A stretch of 64,000 nt of DNA from Citrobacter sp. Awk 4 (GTDB lineage: Bacteria > Pseudomonadota > Gammaproteobacteria > Enterobacterales > Enterobacteriaceae): the NCBI RefSeq assembly GCF_028069725.1, contig NZ_JANEWG010000020.1:1-64000 (forward strand), read 5' to 3'. Positions 10,150-21,909 of the stretch are shown here, in pieces (within the stretch, counting starts at the first letter, position 1; each line of letters begins with the position of its first letter). Under the pieces are notes generated by a model that ran no database searches, was not told the DNA's origin, and was given only the letters and a program-made list of their open reading frames with translations. A program made the translations under genes and the position numbers.

Positions 10150-12171
10150 ATGCGTTTGAACCCCGGACAACAACATGCCGTCGAATTCGTCACCGGACCT
10201 TGCCTGGTGCTGGCGGGGGCGGGTTCAGGTAAAACACGCGTTATTACTAACAAGATTGCCCACCTTATTCGTGGCTGTGGGTATCAGGCGCGCCATATTG
10301 CAGCGGTGACTTTTACCAACAAGGCGGCGCGCGAGATGAAAGAGCGTGTTGGGCAGACGCTGGGACGCAAAGAAGCGCGCGGGCTGATGATTTCCACGTT
10401 CCATACGCTGGGGCTGGACATCATCAAGCGGGAATACGCCGCTTTGGGGATGAAATCCAACTTTTCGCTATTCGACGACACTGATCAGGTTGCGTTGTTG
10501 AAGGATCTGACCGAAGGGCTGATCGAAGACGATAAAGTGATGCTGCAACAGCTGATCTCAACGATCTCCAACTGGAAAAACGATCTGAAAACTCCTGCGC
10601 AGGCGGCGGCCAGCGCGAAGGGCGAGCGGGACCGCATTTTTGCTCATTGCTACGGCCTGTACGATGCGCATATGAAGGCGTGTAACGTGCTGGATTTTGA
10701 TGACCTGATCCTGCTGCCCACGCTGCTGCTGCAACGTAATGAAGAGGTGCGTGAGCGCTGGCAAAACAAGATCCGCTACCTGCTGGTGGATGAATATCAG
10801 GACACCAACACCAGCCAGTACGAGCTGGTAAAGCTGTTGGTGGGCCAACGCGCACGCTTTACGGTGGTGGGGGATGATGATCAGTCCATTTACTCCTGGC
10901 GCGGTGCCCGCCCGCAAAACCTGGTGCTGCTGAGCCAGGATTTCCCGGCTTTGCAGGTGATTAAACTCGAGCAGAACTACCGTTCTTCCGGACGCATCCT
11001 GAAGGCGGCGAATATTCTCATCGCCAACAACCCTCACGTTTTTGAAAAGCGTCTCTTTTCCGAGCTGGGTTATGGTGCCGAGCTTAAAGTGTTGAGCGCG
11101 AACAATGAAGAGCATGAAGCCGAGCGCGTCACGGGCGAACTTATTGCCCATCACTTTGTGAATAAAACCGAATACAAGGATTACGCCATTCTGTACCGCG
11201 GGAATCACCAGTCGCGGGTATTTGAAAAATTCCTCATGCAGAACCGGATCCCGTACAAAATTTCCGGCGGTACGTCGTTCTTCTCTCGTCCGGAGATTAA
11301 AGATCTGCTGGCCTACCTGCGCGTTTTGACCAATCCGGACGATGACAGCGCGTTTTTACGCATTGTGAACACCCCAAAACGCGAAATCGGTTCAGCCACG
11401 CTGCAAAAACTGGGTGAATGGGCGATGACCCGCAACAAAAGTCTGTTTACGGCCAGCTTTGATATGGGGCTTAACCAGACATTAACCGGGCGTGGGTATG
11501 ATTCGCTCACCCGTTTTACCCAGTGGTTGGGCGAAATTCAGCGTCTGGCGGAGCGTGAGCCGATTGCGGCAGTACGCGACCTTATTCACGGCATCGATTA
11601 TGAATCCTGGCTGTATGAAACCTCGCCGAGCCAAAAAGCAGCGGAGATGCGCATGAAAAACGTCAACCAGCTGTTTAGCTGGATGACGGAGATGCTGGAA
11701 GGTAGTGAAATTGATGAACCGATGACGCTCACCCAGGTGGTGACGCGCTTCACCCTGCGCGACATGATGGAACGTGGCGAAAGCGAAGAGGAGTTAGATC
11801 AGGTTCAACTGATGACGCTGCATGCTTCAAAAGGGCTCGAGTTTCCGTATGTCTTTATGGTGGGGATGGAAGAGGGTTTCCTGCCGCACCAGAGCAGTAT
11901 TGATGAAGATAATATCGATGAAGAGCGCCGTCTGGCCTACGTTGGGATCACGCGTGCACAGAAAGAGCTTATCTTCACGTTGTGCAAAGAACGCCGTCAG
12001 TACGGCGAGCTGGTGCGCCCGGAGCCAAGTCGTTTTCTGTTGGAGCTGCCGCAGGACGATCTCATTTGGGAGCAGGAACGTAAAGTGGTGAGCGCCGAAG
12101 AGCGGATGCAGAAAGGGCAGAACCATCTGGCAAATTTGAAAGCGATGATGGCGGCAAAGAGAGCTAAATAG
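10150..12171 (+). CDS. rep: ATP-dependent DNA helicase Rep
   Basis: Superfamily 1A 3'-5' helicase that moves with the replisome through DnaB and clears protein blocks ahead of forks. The Walker A motif GAGSGKT contains K28. Motif II is DEYQDTN near residues 214-220, motif III is [13 protein letters not shown], motif IV is EQNYRS, and later motifs include [12 protein letters not shown] and [11 protein letters not shown]. The frame is open to a TTG at 10135, but the ATG at 10150 gives the 673-residue MRLNPGQQ protein known from E. coli. A TACAAT -10-like hexamer lies at 10108-10113. Confidence 0.97.
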   Translation: MRLNPGQQHAVEFVTGPCLVLAGAGSGKTRVITNKIAHLIRGCGYQARHIAAVTFTNKAAREMKERVGQTLGRKEARGLMISTFHTLGLDIIKREYAALGMKSNFSLFDDTDQVALLKDLTEGLIEDDKVMLQQLISTISNWKNDLKTPAQAAASAKGERDRIFAHCYGLYDAHMKACNVLDFDDLILLPTLLLQRNEEVRERWQNKIRYLLVDEYQDTNTSQYELVKLLVGQRARFTVVGDDDQSIYSWRGARPQNLVLLSQDFPALQVIKLEQNYRSSGRILKAANILIANNPHVFEKRLFSELGYGAELKVLSANNEEHEAERVTGELIAHHFVNKTEYKDYAILYRGNHQSRVFEKFLMQNRIPYKISGGTSFFSRPEIKDLLAYLRVLTNPDDDSAFLRIVNTPKREIGSATLQKLGEWAMTRNKSLFTASFDMGLNQTLTGRGYDSLTRFTQWLGEIQRLAEREPIAAVRDLIHGIDYESWLYETSPSQKAAEMRMKNVNQLFSWMTEMLEGSEIDEPMTLTQVVTRFTLRDMMERGESEEELDQVQLMTLHASKGLEFPYVFMVGMEEGFLPHQSSIDEDNIDEERRLAYVGITRAQKELIFTLCKERRQYGELVRPEPSRFLLELPQDDLIWEQERKVVSAEERMQKGQNHLANLKAMMAAKRAK

Positions 12172-12201
12172 TTGCCGGATAAGCGTTAGCACACCCGGCA
12201 A
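12172..12201 (+). repeat. Short REP-like palindrome after rep
   Basis: TTGCCGGATAAGCG and its partner CACCCGGCAA form an imperfect REP unit directly after the rep stop and before the convergent gppA end. It may protect the rep mRNA 3' end. Confidence 0.65.
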
Positions 12202-12209
12202 AAAACGTC

Positions 12210-13697
12210 TTACAACACGTCCAGCGGCCAGTGGACATAGCTTTGCCACTGGCTTTCCTGATCAATAAGTTCTTTACCCAGCGGGTGATGCGCAAACCAG
12301 CCTTCGGGGAGGATTAACGTCAGATTTTCATTCTGCGCCTGCAACACAATATCAGGCACCAAATCGTCGCGTCGCCGACTGGCAAAAATAATTGCCAGAC
12401 GCAGTAAACGACAAAGGTGTTCTGCTACGCGCGGTGGCACCGCATTTTGCTGGTGGAGTGACGAGAGATCGACAGGGTTGGTCTGATTTAATAATAACGT
12501 TGCCAGCAATTTCTTTTGCGCAGGCGTAAAACCCGGTAAATCAAGATTGCGCACCAGATAGGCCGCATGTTGTGGCGCTTGCCTGAAATCGACGCTTAAC
12601 CCAATCTCATGCAACTGGCAGGCGCTGATCAATATTTCGCGGCTGATCGGTTCAATATGCCACTCATTCTCCACCTGATCGAGGAAAGAGGCCGCGAGAT
12701 TCGCGACACGGTTTGCCTGTTCGGTATCGACCATAAATCGCCGCTGAACGTTACGCAACGTGCGGCTGCGAATATCCTGTTCAACGGCGAGGTGTAGCAT
12801 CCCGTAGACCAGACCTTCACGTAATGCGCCGCCGGCAAGGGTCATGCACTGAATGTTCAGTTCGGTGAAAATGGCGATCAGAATGGCCAGACCGCTTGGG
12901 AATACCAGAGCGCGCTCGAGCGTTAATCCTTCAATTTCCAGCTCTTCCAGGCGGCCACACTGAATGGCTCGCTGCTTTAACTGTTGAAGCTTCGCCAGCG
13001 TAATACGTTCATCCATGCCCTGCGCCATCATGATTTCTTGTAGCGCTTGCACAGTGCCAGAGGCACCCACACACACTTTCCAGCCATGATAGCGCAACTT
13101 ATCAGCAACGGGACGCAGCACTTCGCGTGCGGCTTTTTCCGCCTCATCAAAGTTTTCTTGCGCCAGGTTGCGATCGGTAAAGTAACGTTCAAGCCAGGTA
13201 ACGCAACCCATCGACAAACTGAACAGTGAGGTGGTTTGCGCACCGGTACCCGTGACCATTTCAGTGCTGGCACCGCCGATATCGACAACCAGACGCTGGT
13301 CTGCGCCGCCAGTGGTATGGGCGACACCCTGATAAATCAGGCGGGCTTCTTCTTCGCCGCTAATGACCTGGATGGGACAACCGAGGATATCTTGTGCTTT
13401 GGCAATAAACTCGCCCGCATTGACGGCAAGGCGTAATGTTGCCGTTGCGACCACGCGGATTTGCGATTGGGGAATATCCTGCAGGCGTTCAGCAAATAAA
13501 CGCAGGCACTGCCAGCCGCGCTCCATTGCCTCTGCTGAAAGAGAATTATCACTGTTCAGCCCTGCAGCCAGACGCACCTTGCGTTTGATGCGGGTAAGCG
13601 TCTGGATGCTTCCTGCCACCTCGCGTACAACCAGCATATGAAAACTATTGGAACCGAGATCGATAGCTGCATAAAGCGACGAGGTGGAGCTGAGCAT
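12210..13697 (-). CDS. gppA: pppGpp pyrophosphatase / exopolyphosphatase
   Basis: Hydrolyses pppGpp to ppGpp in the stringent response and also has exopolyphosphatase activity. It belongs to the Ppx/GppA family of the ASKHA fold. The N-terminal phosphate-binding motif [12 protein letters not shown] lies at residues 10-21 and [10 protein letters not shown] near 140-150. The C-terminal third is an HD-like helical domain. The length is 495 residues, against 494 in E. coli. The start is six bases after the rhlB stop, so the two are probably cotranscribed. Confidence 0.95.
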   Translation of the reverse strand: MLSSTSSLYAAIDLGSNSFHMLVVREVAGSIQTLTRIKRKVRLAAGLNSDNSLSAEAMERGWQCLRLFAERLQDIPQSQIRVVATATLRLAVNAGEFIAKAQDILGCPIQVISGEEEARLIYQGVAHTTGGADQRLVVDIGGASTEMVTGTGAQTTSLFSLSMGCVTWLERYFTDRNLAQENFDEAEKAAREVLRPVADKLRYHGWKVCVGASGTVQALQEIMMAQGMDERITLAKLQQLKQRAIQCGRLEELEIEGLTLERALVFPSGLAILIAIFTELNIQCMTLAGGALREGLVYGMLHLAVEQDIRSRTLRNVQRRFMVDTEQANRVANLAASFLDQVENEWHIEPISREILISACQLHEIGLSVDFRQAPQHAAYLVRNLDLPGFTPAQKKLLATLLLNQTNPVDLSSLHQQNAVPPRVAEHLCRLLRLAIIFASRRRDDLVPDIVLQAQNENLTLILPEGWFAHHPLGKELIDQESQWQSYVHWPLDVL

Positions 13698-13703
13698 ATT
13701 TTC

Positions 13704-14969
13704 TTAACCTGAACGACGACGGTTACGAGGTGCGCCAGTGCGGCGTGGCCCATTACCAGGGCGCGAACGCGTCAGGCGCAATGGCTTAGGCAAATCGGTC
13801 ATCAGCGCGTCTGGATTGTATTTGCTCACCGGAATCGAGTGACCAATGTAGGTCTCAATGGCGGGCAGATTCAACGCGTACTCTTCGCAGGCCAGACTGA
13901 TGGAATGACCGCTTGCGCCAGCACGACCTGTACGACCGATACGGTGGACGTAATCTTCACAGTCATCCGGCAGATCGTAGTTAAAGACGTGCGTCACCGC
14001 AGGAATGTGCAGACCGCGGGCCGCAACGTCAGTTGCCACCAGAATATCAAGGTCACCACGGGTAAATTCATCGAGAATGCGCAGACGTTTTTTCTGCGCT
14101 ACGTCGCCGGTCAACAGACCTACGCGATGGCCATCAGCAGCAAGACTGCCCCAGATCTCTTCGCAACGATGTTTGGTGTTGGCGAAAACAATGGCACGAT
14201 CTGGCCACTCTTCTTCGATCAGCGTTTGCAGTAAACGCATCTTTTCTTCATTAGAAGGGTAGAAAAGCTCTTCTTTAATGCGATGACCCGTCTTTTGTTC
14301 CGGTTCAACTTCAACGTATTCGGCGTTGTTCATCTGCTCGAAAGCCAGTTCACGAACACGGTAAGAGAGGGTCGCAGAGAACAGCATGTTCAGACGCTGA
14401 GTGGCTGGCGGCATACGACGGAACAGCCAACGGATATCTTTAATAAAGCCCAGGTCGTACATACGATCGGCTTCATCGAGCACGACGACCTGAATAGCGC
14501 CAAGGTTGATATGATTCTGTTTCGCGTAGTCGATCAGACGACCTGTGGTGCCGATCAGAATATCGACGCCGCTTTCCAGCACTTTAAGCTGTTTGTCGTA
14601 ACCGTCACCGCCGTAAGCCAGACCTAACTTCAGGCCGGTCGTTTGAGCCAGAGGCTCCGCATCAGCGTGGATCTGCACAGCTAATTCGCGTGTCGGCGCC
14701 ATAATGAGCGCGCGCGGCTGATTCACTTTGCGATCGGCAATCGCGGGATGAGAGAGAAGATAATGAAACGTTGACGTCAGAAACGCCATCGTTTTCCCGG
14801 TACCGGTTTGCGCCTGCCCTGCAACATCACGACCTGCCAGCGTTAGCGGGAGGGCCAGTGCCTGAATGGGCGTGCAGTTATGAAACCCTTTTTTTTCAAG
14901 GGCTTCTATCACCTTAGGATGCAGGGCGAAGTCGGAAAACTTCTGTTCTGTTAAATGTGTTTTGCTCAT
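13704..14969 (-). CDS. rhlB: DEAD-box RNA helicase RhlB
   Basis: RNA helicase component of the RNase E degradosome that unwinds structured mRNA for degradation. DEAD-box motifs are visible in order: [27 protein letters not shown] and [10 protein letters not shown]. The C-terminal tail is arginine-rich and binds RNA in this family. Its 421 residues equal the E. coli length. It diverges from trxA across about 165 bases and is followed by gppA. Confidence 0.97.
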   Translation of the reverse strand: MSKTHLTEQKFSDFALHPKVIEALEKKGFHNCTPIQALALPLTLAGRDVAGQAQTGTGKTMAFLTSTFHYLLSHPAIADRKVNQPRALIMAPTRELAVQIHADAEPLAQTTGLKLGLAYGGDGYDKQLKVLESGVDILIGTTGRLIDYAKQNHINLGAIQVVVLDEADRMYDLGFIKDIRWLFRRMPPATQRLNMLFSATLSYRVRELAFEQMNNAEYVEVEPEQKTGHRIKEELFYPSNEEKMRLLQTLIEEEWPDRAIVFANTKHRCEEIWGSLAADGHRVGLLTGDVAQKKRLRILDEFTRGDLDILVATDVAARGLHIPAVTHVFNYDLPDDCEDYVHRIGRTGRAGASGHSISLACEEYALNLPAIETYIGHSIPVSKYNPDALMTDLPKPLRLTRSRPGNGPRRTGAPRNRRRSG

Positions 14970-15135
14970 AGTGTGGTAGAATATCAGCTTACTATTGCTT
15001 TACGAAAGCGTATCCGGTGAAATAAAGTCAACCTTTAGTTGGTTTTGAAGGCTGCATCCCTCAATTGTGAGTGATGTTGACGCTGAGCGACAGATCCTGA
15101 ACCAACACGCCAGGCTTATTCCTGTGGAGTTATAT

Positions 15136-15465
15136 ATGAGCGATAAAATTATTCACCTGACTGACGACAGTTTTGACACGGATGTACTCAAAGCGGACGG
15201 GGCGATCCTCGTTGATTTCTGGGCAGAGTGGTGCGGACCGTGCAAAATGATCGCCCCGATTCTGGATGAAATCGCTGACGAATATCAGGGCAAATTGACG
15301 GTTGCTAAACTGAACATTGACCAGAACCCAGGCACTGCGCCGAAGTATGGTATCCGTGGCATCCCGACCCTGCTGCTGTTCAAGAACGGTGAAGTGGCTG
15401 CAACCAAAGTGGGCGCTCTGTCCAAAGGTCAGCTGAAAGAGTTCCTCGACGCCAACCTGGCGTAA
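15136..15465 (+). CDS. trxA: Thioredoxin 1
   Basis: Cytoplasmic disulfide reductase that donates electrons to ribonucleotide reductase, PAPS reductase and others. The redox motif WCGPC holds C33 and C36. The frame is open to a TTG at 15067, but the ATG at 15136, preceded by TGGAG, gives the 109-residue protein of E. coli. It is followed by the rho leader region and lies divergent to rhlB. Confidence 0.98.
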
Positions 15466-15545
15466 GGAAATATCATGTTCGGGCGACCGGCATCCTAAAT
15501 TATGTGGATGACTGGACGCCCGGCTTGAGTCATGCTAAGTTAGTG

Positions 15546-15574
15546 TTGACTTCGTATTAAACATACCTTATTAA
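15546..15574 (+). promoter_or_regulatory. rho promoter (candidate)
   Basis: TTGACT (15546-15551), a 17-base spacer and TATTAA (15569-15574) make a near-consensus sigma-70 promoter. It predicts a leader of about 220 bases before the rho ATG. Rho is known to limit its own transcription by early termination in this leader. Confidence 0.7.
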
Positions 15575-15616
15575 GTTTGAATCTAGTTTTATCCAATACT
15601 TCCCGTTTTATCTCAC

Positions 15617-15715
15617 GCGAGAAGTGGACAGATTCCTGGCTTGTCACTCAATCCGTCTTGTCGTTTCAGTTCTGTGTACTTTCCTGTGACCAGACAGCGA
15701 ACAGACATGAGTTGA
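15617..15715 (+). pseudogene. rhoL: rhoL leader-peptide remnant without start codon
   Basis: Translating from 15617 gives a sequence close to the E. coli RhoL leader peptide, with the block LNPSCRFSS preserved and VTRQR...DMS at the end. The expected ATG is GCG here, and an in-frame TAG (15584-15586) lies upstream with no ATG, GTG or TTG between. The stop also comes one codon earlier than I recall for E. coli. The leader peptide is therefore probably not made from the usual start. The conserved sequence may be held by RNA-level function in Rho autoregulation. A rare start such as ATA at 15596 or ATT at 15632 cannot be excluded. Confidence 0.6.
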
Positions 15716-15802
15716 TGGCCGTAAACAGGCATGGATGATCCTGCCATACCATTCACAACATTAAGTTCGAGATTTACCCCAAGTTTAAGAACTCACACCA
15801 TT

Positions 15803-17062
15803 ATGAATCTTACCGAATTAAAGAATACGCCGGTTTCTGAGCTGATCACTCTCGGCGAAAATATGGGGCTGGAAAACCTGGCTCGTATGCGCAAGCAGGA
15901 CATTATTTTTGCCATCCTGAAGCAGCACGCAAAGAGTGGCGAAGATATCTTTGGTGACGGTGTGCTGGAGATATTGCAGGATGGATTTGGTTTCCTCCGC
16001 TCTGCAGACAGCTCCTACCTCGCCGGTCCTGATGACATCTACGTTTCCCCTAGCCAAATCCGCCGTTTCAACCTCCGCACTGGTGATACCATTTCTGGTA
16101 AGATTCGTCCGCCGAAAGAAGGTGAACGCTACTTTGCGCTGTTGAAAGTTAACGAAGTTAACTATGACAAACCGGAAAACGCCCGTAATAAAATCCTGTT
16201 TGAGAACTTAACCCCACTGCACGCAAACTCTCGTCTGCGTATGGAACGTGGTAACGGTTCAACAGAAGATTTGACCGCTCGCGTACTGGATCTGGCTTCG
16301 CCAATTGGTCGTGGTCAGCGTGGTCTGATTGTGGCGCCGCCGAAAGCCGGTAAAACGATGCTGCTGCAGAACATTGCGCAGAGCATTGCGTACAATCACC
16401 CGGACTGCGTGCTGATGGTCCTGCTGATTGACGAACGTCCGGAAGAAGTGACCGAGATGCAGCGTCTGGTGAAAGGTGAAGTGGTTGCTTCCACCTTTGA
16501 CGAACCCGCATCTCGCCACGTTCAGGTCGCGGAAATGGTGATTGAGAAGGCGAAACGCCTGGTTGAGCATAAGAAAGACGTTATCATTCTGCTCGACTCC
16601 ATCACCCGTCTTGCACGTGCATATAACACCGTGGTACCGGCTTCCGGTAAAGTACTGACCGGTGGTGTGGACGCTAACGCCCTGCACCGTCCAAAACGTT
16701 TCTTCGGTGCCGCGCGTAACGTGGAAGAGGGCGGTAGCCTGACCATTATCGCGACGGCGCTGATCGATACTGGCTCTAAAATGGACGAAGTTATCTACGA
16801 AGAGTTTAAAGGTACAGGTAACATGGAACTGCACCTCTCTCGTAAGATCGCTGAAAAACGCGTCTTCCCGGCTATCGACTACAACCGTTCCGGTACCCGT
16901 AAAGAAGAGCTGCTCACCACTCAGGAAGAGCTGCAGAAGATGTGGATCCTGCGCAAAATCATTCACCCAATGGGCGAAATTGATGCTATGGAATTCCTCA
17001 TCAACAAACTGGCGATGACCAAAACCAACGACGACTTCTTCGATATGATGAAACGTTCGTAA
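15803..17062 (+). CDS. rho: Transcription termination factor Rho
   Basis: Hexameric RNA-dependent ATPase and translocase that ends transcription at untranslated, C-rich RNA. Residues 1-130 form the N-terminal RNA-binding (primary site) region with an OSB fold. The Walker A motif is PPKAGKT (about residues 179-185) and Walker B is VIILLDS. The Q- and R-loop regions follow. The ATG at 15803 gives 419 residues, as in E. coli; the frame is open upstream but lacks family similarity there. A strong terminator follows. Confidence 0.98.
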   Translation: MNLTELKNTPVSELITLGENMGLENLARMRKQDIIFAILKQHAKSGEDIFGDGVLEILQDGFGFLRSADSSYLAGPDDIYVSPSQIRRFNLRTGDTISGKIRPPKEGERYFALLKVNEVNYDKPENARNKILFENLTPLHANSRLRMERGNGSTEDLTARVLDLASPIGRGQRGLIVAPPKAGKTMLLQNIAQSIAYNHPDCVLMVLLIDERPEEVTEMQRLVKGEVVASTFDEPASRHVQVAEMVIEKAKRLVEHKKDVIILLDSITRLARAYNTVVPASGKVLTGGVDANALHRPKRFFGAARNVEEGGSLTIIATALIDTGSKMDEVIYEEFKGTGNMELHLSRKIAEKRVFPAIDYNRSGTRKEELLTTQEELQKMWILRKIIHPMGEIDAMEFLINKLAMTKTNDDFFDMMKRS

Positions 17063-17077
17063 GCCAGTTTTTACTCG

Positions 17078-17109
17078 AAAACGCCACGTTTTTACGTGGC
17101 GTTTTGCTT
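17078..17109 (+). terminator. rho intrinsic terminator
   Basis: AAAACGCCACGT (17078-17089), a four-base loop and ACGTGGCGTTTT (17094-17105) make a perfect 12-bp stem followed by GCTTTT. It lies 16 bases after the rho stop. Confidence 0.9.
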
Positions 17110-17301
17110 TTATATCTGTAATCTTAACGACACCTTTACAAAAATACGGTATCACATGCCGTTGCTTTGCGATTCATTCATAATTCGTACCGTGTGGTTG
17201 ATAATTATACAAAAGCACCTGATTCAGCGCAGGGTTTCCCTTCTGAATAAAGGTCTTCATGGTTATACTTCTGCTATTAATTTTCTCTGAGAGCATGCAT
17301 T

Positions 17302-18405
17302 GTGAATTTACTTACAGTGAGTACTGATCTCATCAGTATTTTTTTATTCACGACACTGTTCCTGTTTTTTGCACGCAAGGTGGCAAAAAAGGTCGGTTTA
17401 GTGGATAAACCCAACTTCCGTAAACGTCACCAGGGACTGATACCGCTGGTTGGTGGAATTTCGGTTTACGCGGGTATTTGCTTCACCTTCGGAATTGTTG
17501 ATTATTACATTCCACATGCTTCTCTCTATCTGGCTTGTGCTGGCGTGCTGGTCTTTATTGGTGCACTTGACGATCGCTTTGATATTAGCGTAAAAATTCG
17601 CGCCACTATTCAGGCCGCTATCGGCGTCGTCATGATGGTCGCCGGTCAACTCTATTTACGCAGCCTGGGGTACATTTTTGGTCCCTGGGAGATGGTTCTC
17701 GGTCCTTTCGGTTATTTTCTTACACTGTTCGCTGTGTGGGCTGCCATTAATGCTTTTAACATGGTCGACGGTATTGACGGGCTGCTCGGTGGGCTTTCCA
17801 GCGTCTCGTTTGCAGCTATGGGGCTTATCCTGTGGTTTGATGGACAGACAAGCCTGGCTGTTTGGTGTTTTGCGATGATTGCCGCCATCCTGCCTTACAT
17901 TATGCTGAACCTGGGGATTTTGGGACGTCGCTACAAAGTCTTTATGGGCGATGCTGGCAGTACGTTGATTGGTTTCACCGTCATTTGGGTCCTGCTGGAA
18001 ACCACTCAGGGAAAAACGCACCCCATCAGCCCTGTTACTGCGCTGTGGATTATTGCCATTCCATTAATGGACATGGTGGCGATCATGTATCGTCGCTTGC
18101 GTAAAGGGATGAGCCCCTTCTCTCCCGATCGCCAACACATTCATCATTTGATCATGCGGGCAGGGTTTACTTCCCGGCAGGCTTTTGTGCTTATTACGCT
18201 GGCTGCTGCGATTCTGGCATCCATCGGCGTTGCGGCAGAATATTCTCATTTTGTCCCTGAATGGGTCATGTTGGTGCTCTTTTTGCTAGCATTCTTCCTT
18301 TACGGTTACTGTATTAAACGTGCCTGGAAGGTGGCAAGATTTATCAAGCGTGTGAAGCGCAGACTCCGTAGGAACCGTGATAACAAGCCAAACTTAACCA
18401 AGTAA
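17302..18405 (+). CDS. wecA: UDP-GlcNAc:undecaprenyl-phosphate GlcNAc-1-phosphate transferase
   Basis: Polytopic inner-membrane enzyme that makes undecaprenyl-PP-GlcNAc (lipid I of ECA). It initiates enterobacterial common antigen and many O antigens. It has about 11 hydrophobic segments, the aspartate motif GALDDRFD, NMVDGIDGL, VFMGDAGST, and the cytoplasmic HIHH loop motif (SPDRQHIHHL) of the polyprenyl-phosphate HexNAc-1-P transferase family. The start is a GTG at 17302. The 367 residues equal the E. coli length. It is the first gene of the ECA cluster. Confidence 0.97.
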   Translation: MNLLTVSTDLISIFLFTTLFLFFARKVAKKVGLVDKPNFRKRHQGLIPLVGGISVYAGICFTFGIVDYYIPHASLYLACAGVLVFIGALDDRFDISVKIRATIQAAIGVVMMVAGQLYLRSLGYIFGPWEMVLGPFGYFLTLFAVWAAINAFNMVDGIDGLLGGLSSVSFAAMGLILWFDGQTSLAVWCFAMIAAILPYIMLNLGILGRRYKVFMGDAGSTLIGFTVIWVLLETTQGKTHPISPVTALWIIAIPLMDMVAIMYRRLRKGMSPFSPDRQHIHHLIMRAGFTSRQAFVLITLAAAILASIGVAAEYSHFVPEWVMLVLFLLAFFLYGYCIKRAWKVARFIKRVKRRLRRNRDNKPNLTK

Positions 18406-18417
18406 ATTGAGGATACG

Positions 18418-19464
18418 ATGACACAACCATTACCGGGGGCACACGCTGTGAGCGCTGAAAATGAACTGGATATTCGTGGGTTGTTTCGTACCTTATGGGC
18501 TGGAAAACTATGGATTGTGGGTATTGCGTTGGTGTTTGCGCTTGTTGCGTTAGCCTACACTTTTTTTGCGCGCCAGGAGTGGAGCGCAACCGCGATCTCA
18601 GACCGTCCAACCGTCAATATGCTGGGAGGTTATTACTCTCAGCAACAGTTCTTACGTAATCTGGACGTCAAGGCAAGCGTTGCGCCCCTCGACCAACCTT
18701 CAGTCATGGATGAAGCGTATAAAGAGTTCGTGATGCAGCTGGCTTCGTGGGATACCCGTCGCGATTTCTGGTTACAGACGGATTATTACAAACAGCGCAT
18801 GGTCGGAAATAGCAAAGCCGACGCGGCAATGCTCGATGAAATGATCAACAACATTCTGTTTACCCCTGGCGATGTTGCCCGCAATACCAATGACAGCGTG
18901 AAGCTGGTGGCGGAGACGGCGCCCGATGCCAATAACCTGCTGCGACAGTATGTCGCATTTGCCAGCCAGCGGGCGGCAAGTCACCTCAACGAAGAATTAA
19001 AAGGGGCATGGGCGGCGCGTACAGTACAAATGAAAGCGCAGGTGAAACGCCAGGAAGAGGTCGCCAAAGCGATTTTCTCTCGTCGCGTTCACAGCATTGA
19101 ACAAGCGCTTAAAATCGCAGAACAACATAATATTTCTCGCACTTCTACCGATATTCCTGCCGATGAATTGCCCGATTCTGAGCTATTTTTGCTTGGACGT
19201 CCGATGTTGCAGGCTCGACTCGAAAACCTGCAGGCCGTCGGCCCCGCGTTCGATCTGGATTACTTCCAAAACCGGGCAATGTTGAACACACTGAATGTAG
19301 GTCCGACTCTGGATCCGCGTTTTCAGACCTATCGTTATTTGCGTACGCCGGAAGAACCGGTAAAACGTGATAGCCCACGCCGTGCCTTCCTGATGATTAT
19401 GTGGGGCATTGTGGGGGGGCTGATCGGTGCTGGTGTCGCACTAACCCGTCGCCGCACGATTTAG
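18418..19464 (+). CDS. wzzE: ECA polysaccharide chain-length modulator
   Basis: Inner-membrane polysaccharide co-polymerase that sets the modal length of ECA chains made by WzyE. A transmembrane helix lies near residues 32-51 ([20 protein letters not shown]) and another near 323-343, flanking a large periplasmic domain, the usual Wzz topology. The length is 348 residues. The start is 12 bases after the wecA stop, in the same operon. Confidence 0.95.
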   Translation: MTQPLPGAHAVSAENELDIRGLFRTLWAGKLWIVGIALVFALVALAYTFFARQEWSATAISDRPTVNMLGGYYSQQQFLRNLDVKASVAPLDQPSVMDEAYKEFVMQLASWDTRRDFWLQTDYYKQRMVGNSKADAAMLDEMINNILFTPGDVARNTNDSVKLVAETAPDANNLLRQYVAFASQRAASHLNEELKGAWAARTVQMKAQVKRQEEVAKAIFSRRVHSIEQALKIAEQHNISRTSTDIPADELPDSELFLLGRPMLQARLENLQAVGPAFDLDYFQNRAMLNTLNVGPTLDPRFQTYRYLRTPEEPVKRDSPRRAFLMIMWGIVGGLIGAGVALTRRRTI

Positions 19465-19519
19465 CAACACCGTTGCAGTGAGGGGCTGGGCCCTCACTGC
19501 CAATCCGAAGAGAATCGAT

Positions 19520-20650
19520 GTGAAAGTACTGACTGTATTTGGCACGCGACCAGAGGCGATTAAAATGGCGCCTCTGGTTCATGCGCTGGCAAAAGACCCT
19601 TATTTTGAGGCCAAAGTTTGCGTCACTGCGCAGCATCGGGAGATGCTGGATCAAGTGTTAAACCTCTTTTCCATCGAACCTGACTACGATCTCAACATAA
19701 TGCAACCGGGTCAGGGACTAACGGAAATTACTTGTCGGATCCTGGAAGGGTTAAAGCCTATCCTTGCTGACTTCAAGCCCGATGTGGTACTGGTTCATGG
19801 CGATACGACAACGACGATTGCCACCAGCCTTGCCGCCTTTTATCAACGTATTCCGGTAGGGCATGTCGAGGCCGGATTGCGCACCGGCGATTTGTACTCC
19901 CCCTGGCCTGAAGAGGCTAACCGCACGTTGACCGGGCATCTGGCGATGTATCATTTTGCGCCGACTGAAAATTCTCGCCAGAATTTGCTGCGGGAAAATA
20001 TTCCAGATAATCGCATTTTCGTCACCGGTAACACCGTCATTGACGCGCTGATTTGGGTTCGTGACCGCGTTCTGGCGAGCGATACCTTACGGGCAGAACT
20101 GGCGGTGCAGTACCCTTTCCTCAGTAACAATAAAAAAATGATTCTGGTCACAGGCCATCGCCGCGAAAGTTTCGGCAAGGGCTTTGAGCATATCTGTCAT
20201 GCATTGGCAGAGATTGCTGCCGCGAATCAGGATGTGCAGATTGTCTATCCGGTGCACCTGAATCCGAATGTCAGCGAACCGGTCAACCGTATACTTGGTC
20301 ACGTTGAAAATGTGGTTCTGATTGAACCGCAGGACTATTTGCCGTTCGTTTGGCTGATGAACCACGCCTGGCTGATCCTGACCGACTCCGGCGGTATTCA
20401 GGAAGAGGCGCCATCCTTAGGTAAGCCTGTGCTGGTGATGCGTGAAACCACGGAACGACCAGAAGCCATTACCGCAGGTACAGTGCGTTTAGTTGGAACC
20501 GATCCGCAGCGTATTGTGGAAGAGGTCACGCGCTTGCTGCACGACGAAAATGAATATCAAACCATGAGCCGCGCCCATAATCCTTATGGTGACGGTCAGG
20601 CATGTGGCCGGATTTTAGACGCGTTAAAAAATAATCGGGTATCGCTATGA
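19520..20650 (+). CDS. wecB: UDP-GlcNAc 2-epimerase
   Basis: Non-hydrolysing epimerase producing UDP-ManNAc, the precursor of the ManNAcA residue of ECA. Family motifs [13 protein letters not shown] at the N terminus, HGDTTTT and [10 protein letters not shown], and [18 protein letters not shown] near residue 290 are clear. I chose the GTG at 19520 because it yields the 376-residue protein of E. coli; the frame is open to 19478. It overlaps wecC by four bases. Confidence 0.96.
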   Translation: MKVLTVFGTRPEAIKMAPLVHALAKDPYFEAKVCVTAQHREMLDQVLNLFSIEPDYDLNIMQPGQGLTEITCRILEGLKPILADFKPDVVLVHGDTTTTIATSLAAFYQRIPVGHVEAGLRTGDLYSPWPEEANRTLTGHLAMYHFAPTENSRQNLLRENIPDNRIFVTGNTVIDALIWVRDRVLASDTLRAELAVQYPFLSNNKKMILVTGHRRESFGKGFEHICHALAEIAAANQDVQIVYPVHLNPNVSEPVNRILGHVENVVLIEPQDYLPFVWLMNHAWLILTDSGGIQEEAPSLGKPVLVMRETTERPEAITAGTVRLVGTDPQRIVEEVTRLLHDENEYQTMSRAHNPYGDGQACGRILDALKNNRVSL

Positions 20651-21909
20651 GTTTTACGACCATTTCTGTTGTTGGGTTGGGATACATTGGACTGCCGACG
20701 GCAGCCGCCTTTGCTTCCCGCCAAAAGCATGTCATTGGCGTGGATGTTAACCAGCACGCGGTAGAAACCATCAATCGCGGTGAGATCCATATCGTTGAAC
20801 CGGACCTGGGCAGCGTCGTGAAAACGGCTGTTGAAGGGGGATTCCTGCGTGCTACGACGACGCCTGTTGAAGCCGATGCATATCTGATTGCGGTACCGAC
20901 CCCCTTCAAAGGCGATCATGACCCCGATATGGTGTATGTCGAGGCTGCGGCTAAGTCTATTGCACCGGTACTGAAGAAAGGTGCGCTGGTGATCCTCGAG
21001 TCGACCTCTCCGGTCGGGGCGACGGAGCAGATGGCTGAGTGGCTGGCGGAGATGCGCCCTGATCTGACGTTCCCACAGCAGGTGGGTGAGCAGGCAGAAG
21101 TGAATATTGCGTACTGTCCAGAGCGCGTGTTGCCGGGGCAGGTGATGGTGGAACTGATTAAAAATGACCGCGTGATCGGCGGGATGACGCCTGTTTGCTC
21201 AGCGCGCGCCAGCGAACTCTACAACATCTTCCTTGAAGGTGAATGTGTGGTAACAAACTCCCGCACGGCAGAGATGTGTAAGCTGACTGAAAACAGTTTT
21301 CGTGATGTTAACATTGCATTTGCTAACGAACTGTCACTTATTTGCGCCGATCAGGGCATTAACGTCTGGGAACTGATTCGTCTGGCGAACCGCCATCCTC
21401 GTGTGAATATTCTCCAGCCCGGTCCCGGCGTCGGCGGGCACTGTATTGCTGTCGATCCGTGGTTTATTGTGGCGCAGAACCCACAGCAGGCGCGGCTTAT
21501 CCGTACCGCCCGCGAAGTGAACGATGGTAAACCGCACTGGGTGGTTGATCAGGTAAAAGCCGCCGTGGCGGATTGTCTGGTCGCAACAAATAAACGCGCC
21601 AGTGAGGTGAAAGTTGCCTGCTTTGGTCTGGCATTTAAACCCAACATTGATGACCTGCGCGAAAGCCCGGCAATGGGTATTGCATTGAACATTGCCCAGT
21701 GGCACGCAGGTGAAACGCTGGTGGTGGAGCCGAACATTCACCAGTTGCCGAAAAAACTGGATGGCCATTGTACTTTAGCCACGCTGGAAAGCGCGCTGGC
21801 TGACGCCGATGTGCTGGTAATGCTGGTTGATCATAACGAATTTAAAGCGATTAACGGTGATGCGGTTCACCAGCAATATGTGGTGGATACCAAAGGAGTC
21901 TGGCGTTAA
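20647..21909 (+). CDS. wecC: UDP-N-acetyl-D-mannosamine dehydrogenase
   Basis: NAD-dependent four-electron oxidation of UDP-ManNAc to UDP-ManNAcA. The Rossmann motif [12 protein letters not shown] is at the N terminus, and the catalytic cysteine is in [15 protein letters not shown] near residue 266. The C-terminal domain typical of UDP-sugar dehydrogenases follows. The length is 420 residues. Four-base overlap with wecB and one-base overlap with rffG (TAATG) point to coupled translation. Confidence 0.96.
   Translation: MSFTTISVVGLGYIGLPTAAAFASRQKHVIGVDVNQHAVETINRGEIHIVEPDLGSVVKTAVEGGFLRATTTPVEADAYLIAVPTPFKGDHDPDMVYVEAAAKSIAPVLKKGALVILESTSPVGATEQMAEWLAEMRPDLTFPQQVGEQAEVNIAYCPERVLPGQVMVELIKNDRVIGGMTPVCSARASELYNIFLEGECVVTNSRTAEMCKLTENSFRDVNIAFANELSLICADQGINVWELIRLANRHPRVNILQPGPGVGGHCIAVDPWFIVAQNPQQARLIRTAREVNDGKPHWVVDQVKAAVADCLVATNKRASEVKVACFGLAFKPNIDDLRESPAMGIALNIAQWHAGETLVVEPNIHQLPKKLDGHCTLATLESALADADVLVMLVDHNEFKAINGDAVHQQYVVDTKGVWR

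Noticed and set aside
16259-17155. 298-codon minus-strand ORF opposite rho
   Set aside because: It is a shadow of the strongly biased rho gene, and its composition (rich in His, Phe, Arg, Gln) is typical of antisense frames.
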